DNA of 64,000 nucleotides, taken from positions 36,897,428 through 36,961,427 of the forward strand of contig CM036761.1 in the NCBI GenBank assembly GCA_020796225.1, given 5' to 3'. This stretch comes from Arion vulgaris (taxonomy: Eukaryota > Mollusca > Gastropoda > Stylommatophora > Arionidae). Numbering within the stretch: the stretch's first letter is position 1; every line of letters starts with the position of its first letter. A model generated the notes under the pieces. The model was not told where the DNA came from, searched no databases, and was given only the letters and a program-made list of their open reading frames with translations. Shown here piece by piece: positions 53,471 through 63,690 of the stretch. Made by a program: the position numbers and the translations under genes.

Positions 53471-53725
53471 TACAGGGTGTTCAACTTAAAAGCAGCTCCA
53501 GTGAAATTTGCCGGGTACGCATTGCATCTCGTCTTTTTACTATTTAAACCGGTTCGACTAGCTTGTCCTAAGCCACATTTGTTCATCGCCCCTTCCCGCA
53601 CTACAATTACACACCATCACACAACCTTGACCTATACCACGTCATAACTGAACCTTCTCATTTCTATATACATATATGCCAGATCAGCTCCATTCACAGG
53701 CTGCTTTTAAGTTGAACACCCTGTA
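53471..53725. mobile_element. mariner-like MITE
   Basis: Perfect inverted ends of at least 24 bp, starting 'cagggtgttcaacttaaaag', flanked by TA on both sides (53471-53472, 53724-53725). About 251 bp and non-coding. TA duplications and CAGGGTGT-type ends are typical of Tc1/mariner derivatives. Confidence 0.88.
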
Positions 53726-54123
53726 TTATAGAGATCAATTTTCCGAGCAAATGGTGGATGGGAACATGGCTTCTGATGGAACATAAACCCTGCAATGAGG
53801 AAAATTGGAATTGAACATCGCATGAGTAGGAATGGAAACAAAAACCTATAGATAAAATTTGATTCCTTAGCAAAGCATAAGAAACATTATGTGTATGGTA
53901 ATAAGCGGGATATAATTTTCTTATATGAAGCAATGTACAAACTAACATGGGACTTGCCAATCAGATGTGACCGAAATCTGAAGATTACAAAAATGTGAAT
54001 TGTAGATGGAGATATTATCTGCAGGAAGTGACCGTGAGAAGAGGAGCAGATGTAGGAAGTGACCACTACCTAGTAGTGGTAAAGATGAAGATGAAGCTCA
54101 ATGCAATCACCTGCCCGAAGACA
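53726..54123. other. No gene recognised
   Basis: Unassigned. Confidence 0.4.
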
Positions 54124-54315
54124 TCACAGAAAGGAAACTAAATATTGTTCATTGTTCATTTGAGGATCATCTTTATCGCACATTTGGACATGTCCATAAT
54201 GCTCCGATCTCCTCCCAAGCATGTATCTCAGTGTGTTTAGGCTAACAACTCCCGTTCTGTGCTGATTGATGTATCTACTGTGTTTTCCCGTCTTGCCGCA
54301 CCTACCTGTATACAC
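54124..54315 (-). pseudogene. Dispersed repeat-encoded peptide (unknown element), copy 3
   Basis: Frame contains YTGRCGKTGKHSRYINQHRT, then GVVSLNTLRYMLGRRSEH, matching the 4300-4665 and 44185-44350 peptides at INQxRTGxVS and LRxxLxRxSE. Confidence 0.55.
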
Positions 54316-54959
54316 AACTTGCGCAACTGAGATAAAGAATACAACTTATTTACTTCGTTGAAATCTTCAGAACGTATATTTTCTCTGAGAGTTAAATATT
54401 AAAAACCCGAAGAATACATTAACTGTATCTGCTTTATAACTAGGATTAAGAAGAGTTACATGGAAGCCAACGTGTTGTGGTCGCTTTGTATAGAAGATAT
54501 CAATCAGACATGCAATCAAAAAATTGTTTGAAATTGTTTACCAATCGAAAAAAAAATATTCACATACAATGAGAGTAGTGTGACAGGGTGTGCGACAGGG
54601 AATGCCCTTTTTAAACCGTTCTCAAATGGATTGTAATAGACTATGTGATGAGACATACAACATAGGACACATCTAGGGGAATAAGATGGGCAATGTTATC
54701 CACATATGGAAATTAGAAATATGCAGATGACATCCCACAGTTGACACATACCTACTAACATATTCAGGAAAAAACAGACATCACAAATACAGCTGACAAG
54801 TTGGACATGACATGACCATCACGAAAGTAAAAGCGATGACATTCAATTTCAAATGATTGATAGGACGATCATCGTATATCTTGGACAGATAAGAGAACAA
54901 ATATATCTATCCAGAAAGAACTCAAATTTAAACTGGCTGATGCTACAATATGAAAGAGA
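54316..54959. other. No gene recognised
   Basis: Unassigned; may hold an upstream part of the LINE below, too diverged to read. Confidence 0.35.
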
Positions 54960-55190
54960 AAATTGAGGTATTTTTAACATATACAATTACATGAAGGGCT
55001 GGAGAAGACCATCATGGAGGAGGCATACCGACAAAGAGAAGAAGAGGAAAACCACGAAGAAGATGGATTCAGGGTGTAACTGATGGTTTTAACATGACGG
55101 CTGCACAGACGGGACATCTGGCATATGAGAGAAATTCTGAAGGACTATTTGGGTGGCAAAGTTCTGCTCATGACAAGCTATTTGATGATA
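54960..55190 (+). pseudogene. LINE-B-like reverse transcriptase tail
   Basis: Across one frameshift: EGLEKTIMEE, then RRRGKPRRRWIQGVTDGF and NMTAAQTGHLAYERNSEGLF. Comparable to 14976-15200 reversed (AGHR...NSEG); this copy shows what lies there without a minisatellite. Confidence 0.8.
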
Positions 55191-55204
55191 ATAATGATAG
55201 TACG

Positions 55205-55605
55205 ATCCTCCGGTGGATAACCATATGTGCTCCGATCTCTTTCTTATATAGAAAGATCTCAGCGGCAGTTCACGAACTCCGTAGCACCGGCGACGCTCCC
55301 CGATGTAATTGATAAGATGGTGAAAATATTCTGCAGGAATTGTATTTAATAATCTTTCTAATTAATTTTGCCCCGGAAACAGCTTTCTACGCTGATCTTC
55401 TCGATTTTGAACTGCCTAGGTTTCTTTTACGTGCTCAGCTATGTTTATCGTCCGTCTCCGACAGGACTAGGAACTCGACCTTCCCTACACTGAGATCAGG
55501 GGTCTCTGTAAAAATAGCCCGATGGCTCCAGGAGGGAGTGAACCGAGTACCTTTGGTACAATAGGCGAGCACCGTGCCTCTATACCATAGAGACCTTCTT
55601 TACTT
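55205..55605 (-). mobile_element. SINE B, reversed, near full-length
   Basis: On the minus strand: head 'tctctatggtatagaggcac' then ggtgctcgcc (A-box region), B-box-like 'ggtactcggttcactccc', body 'agtcctgtcggagacggac', core 'gccggtgctacggagttcg', and a 3' part ending near 'gaaagagatcggagcaca'. It lacks the (AATC)n tail. Reference copy for the SINE-derived satellite at 23967. Confidence 0.88.
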
Positions 55606-55714
55606 AATAAGTAAATAATATGTAAACGTAGAGAACCGGGAACATGCAGCAACATATACATGTATATATATTTAGGAAGCATAGTGACAACAGATGAGGG
55701 TGTCATTGACGCTT
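55606..55714. other. Spacer
   Basis: Nothing recognised. Confidence 0.3.
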
Positions 55715-55800
55715 GCCCGGCGTGTTCGTAGCGCGTTGGATGACGGGTGGCAAGCTCCCTGTGAGTGCGGTTCAATTCCGCGTGCCGACAGAAAAGTCAC
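55715..55800 (+). mobile_element. tRNA-like SINE head
   Basis: 'gttcgtagcgcgttggatga' (A-box-like) and 'gtgcggttcaattccgcg' (B-box inside a T-arm-like hairpin, gcggttcaattccgc). GC-rich. No matching body elsewhere, so a SINE family seen once or a tRNA pseudogene. Confidence 0.5.
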
Positions 55801-56904
55801 AGGTTCTCCTGATTAACGGTGCTCATGGCACCGAACCGAAGGGTTATGATGTCCATGTCACCGAGACGAAGAGCTGAAAGTTCAAGTGCTTCTGGATCCA
55901 AAAAAAGCAGAAGGCATCGAAGGACTATGATGAGAACTGACATGCAGTGGACCTCGGAAGAAAGGTGGAGGGCAGACGAAAAACAACCTGGCTGAAACCA
56001 GTGGAGAAGAAGAGACACAGTTTACACCAGTTCTAGGAGAACACCCTACGAAGAATGATCACCGTCCGTGCTCGCCGTTGAGATTATGTGCAGGACACTA
56101 CAAATCGTGCAGACCTCTAACTATTTTGTAGGTTCATCTATAGGAATAAAAGAAGTAAAATATTGATACATTCTGTGTAGCTGTTTATACCAAGTAATGT
56201 CAATAATATGTGTAACAAATTGGGCGACAAGACAAAATATTATCAAAAGGGATATTGTTCTTTTGTCTACACTTTCGGAGGTACACAACTCATTGTCATA
56301 AATTGTAAAATCAATGGTAGAAGAGACGGAGGAACACAGGGAGATACAATTTTGAATCGTTTGATTTCATCACACGAAAGAGAGTTAATATCAGAACTGA
56401 TAGTGAGAAAGAACTATGAACACACGTTTATGGAGATTCCAGCCGTATGGTACAGGATGATAATTATATACTTTTGAACATCAAATGAAATAAATATTAT
56501 TTTGGGGAAACAACAGTCAGTCTATCGCAGTCTTTATGTCCATAAAGCTTACCAATAATGGTACTTAGACGGTTAAGCAAGCTGTCCCTTGTCTCATGTA
56601 TAATATTTATTACACGACACCACGGATACGCGCATTAAGAAAACTGCGCAATGCTTTTAACAAATGGAAAAGACTGCAGTAAAATCATATATCAAACAGC
56701 GAAATATGAAATCTCGAAGTTATTCAATGTAAAACAAAATTAGATGGACTCTTCCACCTACATGAATTAATCAAGGAACGGATGCTGGATACATTTGCTG
56801 TACAAAAATAATATCACTGTCAGGAAAAAATAACACCCCGGAAACGGATACTGAGCTAATTTTATATTAAGGACATGATTAGCCATTTTCTACGCGTCGT
56901 TGTT
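55801..56904. other. No gene supported
   Basis: Includes an 89-codon plus frame (56208-56477) without a recognised motif. Confidence 0.35.
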
Positions 56905-56934
56905 TCTTGAAGGACTTTGTTTGTCTTAAAGGGA

Positions 56935-57185
56935 CATTGTTTTTCCTAAAGGGACAATGTTTTATTTTAAATGGACATTGTTTTTTTTCTTAAAGGAACA
57001 TTGGTTTTTTTTTTCTTAAAGGGACATTGTTTTTTTTTTAAGGGACAGTGTTTTTTTTTTCTTAAAGAGACATCGTTTTTCTTAAAGGGACATTGTTTTC
57101 TTAAAGGGACATCGGTTTCTTTAAAGGGACATCGGTTTTCTTAAAGGGACATGTTTTTCTTAAAGGGACATTGGTTTTTTAGTTT
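56935..57185. repeat. ~20-bp minisatellite 'cttaaagggacattgttttt'
   Basis: About 12 units with a variable T-run (4-10 T), so the unit length is 18-26 bp. Confidence 0.9.
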
Positions 57186-57559
57186 TTTTTGGTTTTGCCA
57201 TATGTTTTTTTTTTTTTAAATTTCCTTGAAAAAGTTGTGTTAATCAAGCTGTCAATTTTGTCTAATTGGCGTACGCTTTAAATATACTTTATTTCGTGTT
57301 TTATTATTTGAACATGATTGTTGTCATGATTGAACATCCCAAAGTTATCCCTAGAGAAACACAATTTGATCGCCAGCAATTAACAATCAACACAAGTTAG
57401 AGAGTTAGAGAAATATTGTGTATAAATAATTTCTTCCTCTTCTTCTGTTGTCATCACATTGTTTCCGTGTTGTTCTTCAGTGTAGTGGTTTTCTGTTTTT
57501 GTCTTGTGATTCTCTAGTGGCATGTGTGACGGTTATTTTTGCTTTTTGACAGGATTCTG
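57186..57559. other. T-rich gap
   Basis: Nothing recognised. Confidence 0.35.
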
Positions 57560-57970
57560 CTGTGCCATTTTTTTGGGGTCTTCCTCTAGCCTTTTTACTT
57601 GACGTTCTGATATAGAAACCGCTTTATAAAGTGGAGTTTGGTTGCATTATTTTTAATTAGCTGAACCACTTCATTCTTTGTTTCTCAAGGTATTTCAAAC
57701 AAGGTTCAGTCCCAACTTCTTACTTATGCTGATGTTGGTGACTCTTGTATTTTCTAGTGTTGTTTGTAACTTTTCGTAGTTGTCGCATTTCACATATAGT
57801 TATATTTGCGACTGTGTTTTGCTCGTTGTCCATGTTTGGCTTTGGTAAAGCCATGTATGCATGAAAATGCTGTTGATCATCTGTTGTGTAGCTGTCAGCT
57901 AGATGTTTGGATGCATTAACAATGGGTCTAGCTGGTACGTTGCAGCTAATGATAACTACTGCTGGATATA
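57560..57970 (-). pseudogene. LINE-C reverse transcriptase fragment, old copy
   Basis: Collinear with 47095-47475: 'gaaccacttcattctttg', 'tgtcgcatttcacatatagt', 'gttgtccatgtttggct' and 'agatgtttggatgcattaac'. Many substitutions and frame breaks. Confidence 0.65.
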
Positions 57971-58073
57971 TTATAAGACATACAACAACAACAGGTTTCT
58001 ATATCAATACATAATGAACTGTAAAGAGTAGTTTTATTCAAATCTAAAAGTACGAACTACTTATATTGTGAAC

Positions 58074-58227
58074 CAGTGGCGGCTCGTGATCATTTTTGTT
58101 GGTGGGGCCAGATACAAATTTCCGGAAAATCATGGTTTTGAGTTATGTTTTAATTTATAAAATAATAAATACACGTTTTTTTTTGGTAGGGCCCGGCCCA
58201 ATGGCCCTTACTGAAGAGCCGCCACTG
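58074..58227 (+). mobile_element. hAT-type MITE, copy 5, with 8-bp TSD
   Basis: 154 bp, ends 'cagtggcggctcgtgatc' and 'gaagagccgccactg'; perfect 8-bp duplications 'ttgtgaac' at 58066-58073 and 58228-58235. Confidence 0.95.
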
Positions 58228-58660
58228 TTGTGAACCATTATTTGTTATTAAAGTTTTAGTTGTCATACATTATTAACAGTACCGAATTAAGCCAGCGTGG
58301 GGCATGTAACAAATGTTACCAAGAGGCCCTCCATAGTCGTTAAAAGTTAAATATAGAAATAGTCTTCGAAATTTAATAGTCTTTAATGATTACTAACTGT
58401 AGCGGAGAACATTCTTTTTCCACATTAAAGCGTATAAAAAGTGAGTTAAGGAACATGATGCGACAAGATCGTCTAAATAACCTCACCTTAAAAACTCGGG
58501 GCCCTAGAGCATTTGATAGTTGGTAAGGTCTAATCCGGCAATGATTATTAAGACTATTATACAAATCTTAAACGATTATTCATCATAGTTTGTCTTCAAA
58601 TTAGACTTTTACTGTAACTTGTTCTTGAATTACTGTAAGATTCCCAAATTGGAGATATCA

Positions 58661-58970
58661 CTACTGTTGATTGGATACTCTTCTAAACTTCATATGAAGT
58701 ATCTGGCATCCAGTGTAGAAGTCTCCATCAGCAACAACAAAAAATAAAACTTCATGTTGGAATTGTAGATTGACATGGCAACATGGAAAAACTTCCATCT
58801 GAATGATTTGTATGCCAACAAATATTGCTGATCTCAAGCGCCCACTGCCCTTGAAGTAAACTCTAGCCCTCGTCAACATCCTCGTCTCACCTCTCCATCT
58901 CGTCAAGTCGTTCATTAGACAGTCCAGAAACGCTAATTTTAAGGTCACTGACATCTCTTCCTGATTACAA
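58661..58970 (-). CDS. Unrecognised 97-codon frame
   Basis: An open minus frame with ordinary amino-acid composition, unlike the low-complexity frames elsewhere in the window. It starts MSVTLKLAFLDCLMNDLTRW, has a hydrophobic centre (SAIFVGIQIIQMEVF) and ends GCQILHMKFRRVSNQQ. It is not part of any repeat I can see. It could be an exon, a unique element fragment or chance. No splice sites or start context support it strongly. Confidence 0.2.
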
Positions 58971-59439
58971 CGCCACCTCTAGTGACATCACATCCGTTTA
59001 GGGAAGGATAACTCCCACTTACACTGACATTCGTTTCTGGAATATTTTTAAGGGATGTCTCGACGGGAAACATTTCTGAGAACGTTGGCTGTCAGTTATC
59101 TCTGCATTGAAAAAGCATGTTCTAATTCCAATGATGCTTGAATATGTTCCCACTTGATGATACAAAACCAATTTGCACAGTCTACCATTTTAGAATATTC
59201 AACTAAATAGTTCAAATACTTTATACTCTGTACACTTGTACTCAGTTATTCTTCCTTCTATTCTCAAATATAATTGTCTTCTATCTTGCAATGTTTCTTC
59301 ACGTATATACTAGATAAATATATTTCAAACTACCTAAGTTTGGAATATGTAAAATCAACTAACACATGAAATAAAAATAATATCTAATACGTATTATTTA
59401 CAAAAATGTTCAGTATAAAATGTTAAATAGTTATTAATT
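58971..59439. other. No gene recognised
   Basis: AT-rich, unassigned. Confidence 0.4.
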
Positions 59440-59935
59440 ACTAAACTGACATCACAGCACTCCGGGCAGACCACTAGGGGCTAAGTCTTCCCCTCAACTG
59501 ATGTCGAAGGCTATGCATAGTTATGTTGTATGTGACCCGTTAGTTAAACACACTTCTCCTTCTGCATCTAAAGTATCCAGTTCTACTTATACAAAATGCA
59601 GTTCCAGGCTCCTTAAATCTCTGGATTGATTCAACGTCAATTTTAGCGTCCTCATCCAACGTTAGGTCGCCTAGAGAGCGAAGGACATATTCATCCAAAA
59701 CTCTCCAACAATCGATGCTTTCAATGCAAGCTTGTTAGCTCTCTCGTTGTAACAAACACCGGCATGCCCAGGACAGTCGATAAGTGTCAGATAATAACCG
59801 TACATCTCATGTGATGACGACAGCAGCCTCAGACGTGTGGTGTTGCACTGCTGTGCACGGAGGTGACTGTAAAGTTCAATCCTGGAATACAATGCCCTAC
59901 CATTGATTGGGTATACCTGATCAAGTCTAGATATT
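59440..59935 (-). pseudogene. LINE-E RNase H domain fragment
   Basis: The minus frame 59892-59671 includes CPGHAGVCYNERANKLAL, the conserved C-terminal RNase H motif (PGHxGxxxNExAD.LA) of jockey/I-type LINEs; the usual Asp is Asn here. RNase H in these elements removes RNA from RNA:DNA hybrids. Downstream, 59440-59650 matches 29875-30085. 5'-truncated and broken. Confidence 0.8.
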
Positions 59936-59944
59936 AGTTAATTG

Positions 59945-60135
59945 AGTATCGAGAACTATACACAAAACCATAGTGCTATTTTGCTCTCATACAGGAGACC
60001 CGGGTTCAAATCACGGTAAGGGCAAGAAGTTGTTTTTTCTGTAGGGGCATAAAGAAAAAATCCTAACTTGAACAATTTTACGGACGGCGACTGCACTAGC
60101 CATGCGAACATTACATTCCACAGACACAGGACCCA
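59945..60135 (+). mobile_element. SINE H copy
   Basis: 'tgctctcatacaggagaccc' with B-box-like 'cccgggttcaaatcac', then 'tttctgtaggggcataaaga' and 'ctagccatgcgaacattaca'. Collinear with 43000-43185 (-). Confidence 0.7.
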
Positions 60136-60234
60136 CTTGTCCTACATCACATAAAAAGTGATATTACAGGCAGTAACGATAGTTTGTTTGTTGTTTTTGT
60201 CAATCGTTCTTGTATGTGCACAATCGCCAGTGTG

Positions 60235-60490
60235 TTGCCGGAGCCAGTGGGAGAGAGCAAAGAATAGTAACACTGCGAAATATAAAGCATGCAGCAAGAG
60301 ACGACTGAGGTAGTGGCCAAGGGAAGCTACTCTAGTAAATAAAAAAGTATGGCAGAAATCGGATGTACTGGCCTACTTGTGGGCGCATAACTGGTACAAT
60401 CTACAATCGCTCTTAGGCTCAGATCACATACAAATCACACAGAGTGGTTAACAAGTGGTCGATATGGAGCGTTTGAAGAAGAAGAAGAAA
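60235..60490 (+). mobile_element. SINE A, complete, sense orientation
   Basis: 'gcaaagaatagtaacactgc', 'ctagtaaataaaaaa', 'tggcctacttgtgggcgcat', 'gcgtttgaagaagaagaaga'. Shows the uninterrupted sequence at the site where SINE E entered the 27216 copy. Confidence 0.88.
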
Positions 60491-60802
60491 TATGTAAACG
60501 ACGTTATAGAATTGTTCCAATTACTCTACATTTCTTTGTATGCTAAACGATGACTTCTCATTTATTTTGTGGCTGGATGTTTATATATTTGGAAGCTTAA
60601 GAAGGCAAACACAACTTGTTATGACCAGGTTAATTCTAATCAGGTCAACACAACATATGTCGTTAATGACATTTCAACAATTCTCGCAAGATCTGTCCCG
60701 TTCTGGAGATTAATAAAGTTTTGAAATCTCACTGATGTTTGAGGTCAGAGGTTGAAACTGAGTCACTACGCTGACTCTCAACCACGGATACGTGCCCTTG
60801 TT

Positions 60803-60930
60803 ATATGTCGCTAGAACATGTACTATTGAGTGATATGTCGCTAGAACATGTAATATTGAGCGATATGTCGCTAGAACATGTAATATTGAGCGATATGTTG
60901 CTAGAACATGTAATATTGAGTGATATGTTA
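60803..60930. repeat. 30-bp tandem repeat (4.3 units)
   Basis: Units at 60803, 60833, 60863 and 60893, exactly 30 bp apart, containing 'atatgtcgctagaacatgta' then atattgagcg. Confidence 0.95.
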
Positions 60931-60999
60931 TAAGATTGGAAGGGGTGTGTCAAGGAAGATTGTGAGAAAGTGCAGTTCTATATGGAAGCTTAATCAGAA

Positions 61000-61260
61000 T
61001 ATGTGCGCCTGAGTGGTTACTGGGGCCCAAATTTGGGGTGTAAAGAATAGAACCACTGTTACCTGCCACGCATGTCGTAAGAGGCGTCTAAGGAGGTTTG
61101 GCTGAAATCGGATGCATGTGTCCTAAGCGTGTAGAAGTCTATGCGTTTAGGGGCCTACTAAACCAATGTGCAACGTATACACGTTTTTGGCAAAGATCAA
61201 ACATATCACAAAGAGTGATTAAAATTGGTCGTAAAGAACAAAAGCAAAGAAGAAGAAGTA
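61000..61260 (+). mobile_element. SINE A/leader F intermediate
   Basis: The first ~100 bp match leader F ('gagtggttactggggcccaa', 'aatagaaccactgttacctg', 'catgtcgtaagaggcgtcta'), and the rest follows SINE A order to 'gtcgtaaagaacaaaagcaa' and 'agaagaagaag'. It lacks the middle part of SINE A. Confidence 0.6.
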
Positions 61261-61329
61261 TATGTGCGTTAGATAGGCACAATATTGAGAAAGCAAAAAT
61301 GGGATAAATTTTTTTTTTAAACAGGCAAT

Positions 61330-61652
61330 TCAGAATAAAACGTAGGCCGACAGTTAGACAGAGACAAAAATACAGAAATATATGTAGAGAGAAGACAAAT
61401 GTATATAAATATAGATATATAAAAATATAGGCTTATAGATAAATAAATATACATTTAAATAGACAGACAACATAAGGAAAACAGACAAATCAGAATGATA
61501 AATAGGTGGACAATTAGACAGAGACAGACAGATATAGAGACGAACGGATGGACGGAGGGATATGTGAATGGGCGGGTGAATGAATGGATAGAAGGATGGA
61601 TGGAGGGACGGAGGGATGAAAGGAGAGAAGGACAGAGAGAAGTATGGACAGA
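61330..61652. repeat. Purine-rich simple-sequence region
   Basis: Interrupted (GACA)n, (ATAG)n-like and, at about 61550-61650, (GGAT/GGAC)n runs such as 'atggatggagggacggaggg'. Confidence 0.85.
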
Positions 61653-61869
61653 CGTTAGCTGCTAAGGACGTATATATACGTTTTTCCCATTCACTTCTAA
61701 AGACGCATTAACACGTTTGCTAGTATCTCTCCGCTGTGGGCTAAAGACGTGTTAACACGTTATACATTGCTACTGTCACTTCTATAGGCGTCGATTCACG
61801 TTTGTGACCTAGAAACAAAGAGTAGATATTTTTAGCTCAGCCTTCGGAAAATATGTAGCAGCGAAAGGG
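61653..61869. mobile_element. piggyBac-like MITE remnant with repeated palindromes
   Basis: The right end reversed reads TTAA then 'ccctttcgctgcta'. The left end 'gttagctgctaaggacg' resembles it without the first bases. Inside are four 21-bp imperfect palindromes (61663, 61698, 61742, 61783), the clearest being 'taaagacgtgttaacacgtt'. Confidence 0.6.
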
Positions 61870-62280
61870 TTAAGGATAAGATTCAAAAATATAAGATAGC
61901 GTATGTTAAATTTTAACAATAAAAAAATAGATTGAAGAGTTGCTGATTAAATTATTCAACATATAAAAACATGAATTGCACTATAGAAGTTGGAGGAAAT
62001 GATGTATATAAGAAAAAATATAAGATGAATTGAGAAATAAATTAGAGATAAATATATATATAATATAAGTGTAACATATAGTAACTCCGTTATACCATAG
62101 CCCCCACAGAGACCACTGTATACCATTACTCCTGGCGTACTTACATCCCGTTCATGTAAAATAATTTCCCAGGAGTACATGAGATGTATGTACCAGACAG
62201 CCTGTGGAACTGACAGTCCCTGTCTCTAGGGACAATGCTATATTTGTTGGTTACTACGTATGTCCATTTACTTAATGTCG
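61870..62280. other. AT-rich gap, no gene
   Basis: Nothing recognised. Confidence 0.4.
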
Positions 62281-62405
62281 ACTACATTGACTGTCGTCTC
62301 TAGTCTAAACTATTTTAGTAATTATTACATATATGCACTACATTGACTGTCGTCTCTAGTCTAAACTATTTTAGTAATTATTGCATATATGCACTACATT
62401 GACTG
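62281..62405. repeat. 56-bp direct repeat (2.2 units)
   Basis: 'actacattgactgtcgtctc' at 62281 and 62337, with a partial copy at 62393; almost identical. Confidence 0.92.
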
Positions 62406-62689
62406 CCTTTGCTTATTCCCTTTCGCTCCTTGCAGAGCATAGGGTCTCAATATCTCTCCACCACTTTTCTTGGTATCTGACTGCTTTCTTAATTTTTTAT
62501 TTAGATAGTTCAAGATGCCGCAGTTTCTCTCGAAGACTCAGTTTCTAGGTCTGGTTAGGGCGCCACATTTTTCCTTTTCCTTGTGGATTCCACTTAAATG
62601 CTTGTTAAGTGACAGCCGACTGTGTCTTCCACAGGGAATTCCCGACCCATCGCTATTTTCTTTTCTTAACCTTAGTCATCATGGTAGTT

Positions 62690-62900
62690 CTATTGTAACT
62701 CCATTGTATGCAGAGTCCTCTACAACAAAACATCGAGACAAACGGCGAGAGGAAGACTACGGAAAATATGGATAGAGAGCATAGCAATATCTGACAAAAC
62801 GCAAAAAATAACTATTCCTCAAACCACTAGATTAGCGCAAGACAAAAACAGAAAACCATAACATTGGACAACAACCCGGTAACAGTGTAACAACTAAATA
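62690..62900 (+). pseudogene. LINE-B-like reverse transcriptase tail
   Basis: Plus reading: RGRLRKIWIESIAISDKTQK, then ITIPQTTRLAQDKNR and a W-containing end. The (R)GRxRKxW signature and the terminal basic region mark a non-LTR polymerase C-terminus. Confidence 0.7.
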
Positions 62901-63424
62901 TGCAAAAGAAGGCTATCCGAACAGATTTAATGCTAGTACATAGATCTCAAGTAGACTTAATACAGCGGAGATTGTATCAATCCTTTCTTTGTTAACTAGA
63001 TAACTCTACTGTAAGAATGTCCCACAGGGAGGTGAAGCAAAGTCTTGGTCAGTGCTTTTTCTAACCCTCACACACAGGGGTATCTCTTCGTCTCTTCATT
63101 ACTGAAATATCTACTATATATTCCAAGATCATCTATTTCTACTTTCATCACAAACTGATCAACTTGCACTGCGATTCTTGTCTTGTTTCCAATATTTGAT
63201 GTTTCATATCTACATTTATGTATTATAATGCAACTATAATGCAACTATAACTGGCATATTTGCAACAGTCTCAAAGAGAAATGTTACTCAGATACATTGG
63301 ATACAAAGCCAAAAGATATCCACGAAAATGTGGACTTCAGAGATAACAGAGACGACGAAGAACACTGTTTATCAAGCGCAAAACAAAAACCCGTTCTATA
63401 AATCTCTTCTTATTCTGACGCTGT
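62901..63424. other. No gene recognised
   Basis: Unassigned. Confidence 0.4.
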
Positions 63425-63690
63425 GAGGAGTATTCTTCTTACGCTCCATATCGACCACCGTTTAACACCGTTTATTGTGCTTTGTATGTAATCCGGGCCT
63501 AAGAGCGATTGTACGTTGTTCCAGTTATGTGCCTACAAGTAGGCCAGCACATCATATTTATATGACGCTATTATATACTATGGTAGCTTCCCTAGGCCCC
63601 TACCTCAGTCGCCTCTTACCTTGTAGATCACAATGTTACTATTATTTACTCCCTATGAGGACCCCGGTTTCACACTGGCGTCTGTGAGAC
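63425..63690 (-). mobile_element. SINE A copy
   Basis: 'attcttcttacgctccatat', 'tgcctacaagtaggccagca', 'acccctacctcagtcgcctc'-like sequence at 63598 and 'tttactccctatgagg'. Moderately diverged. Confidence 0.82.

Noticed and set aside
55715..55800. tRNA gene
   Set aside because: T-arm-like hairpin is present, but D-arm and anticodon arm do not fold convincingly; treated as a SINE head or pseudogene.
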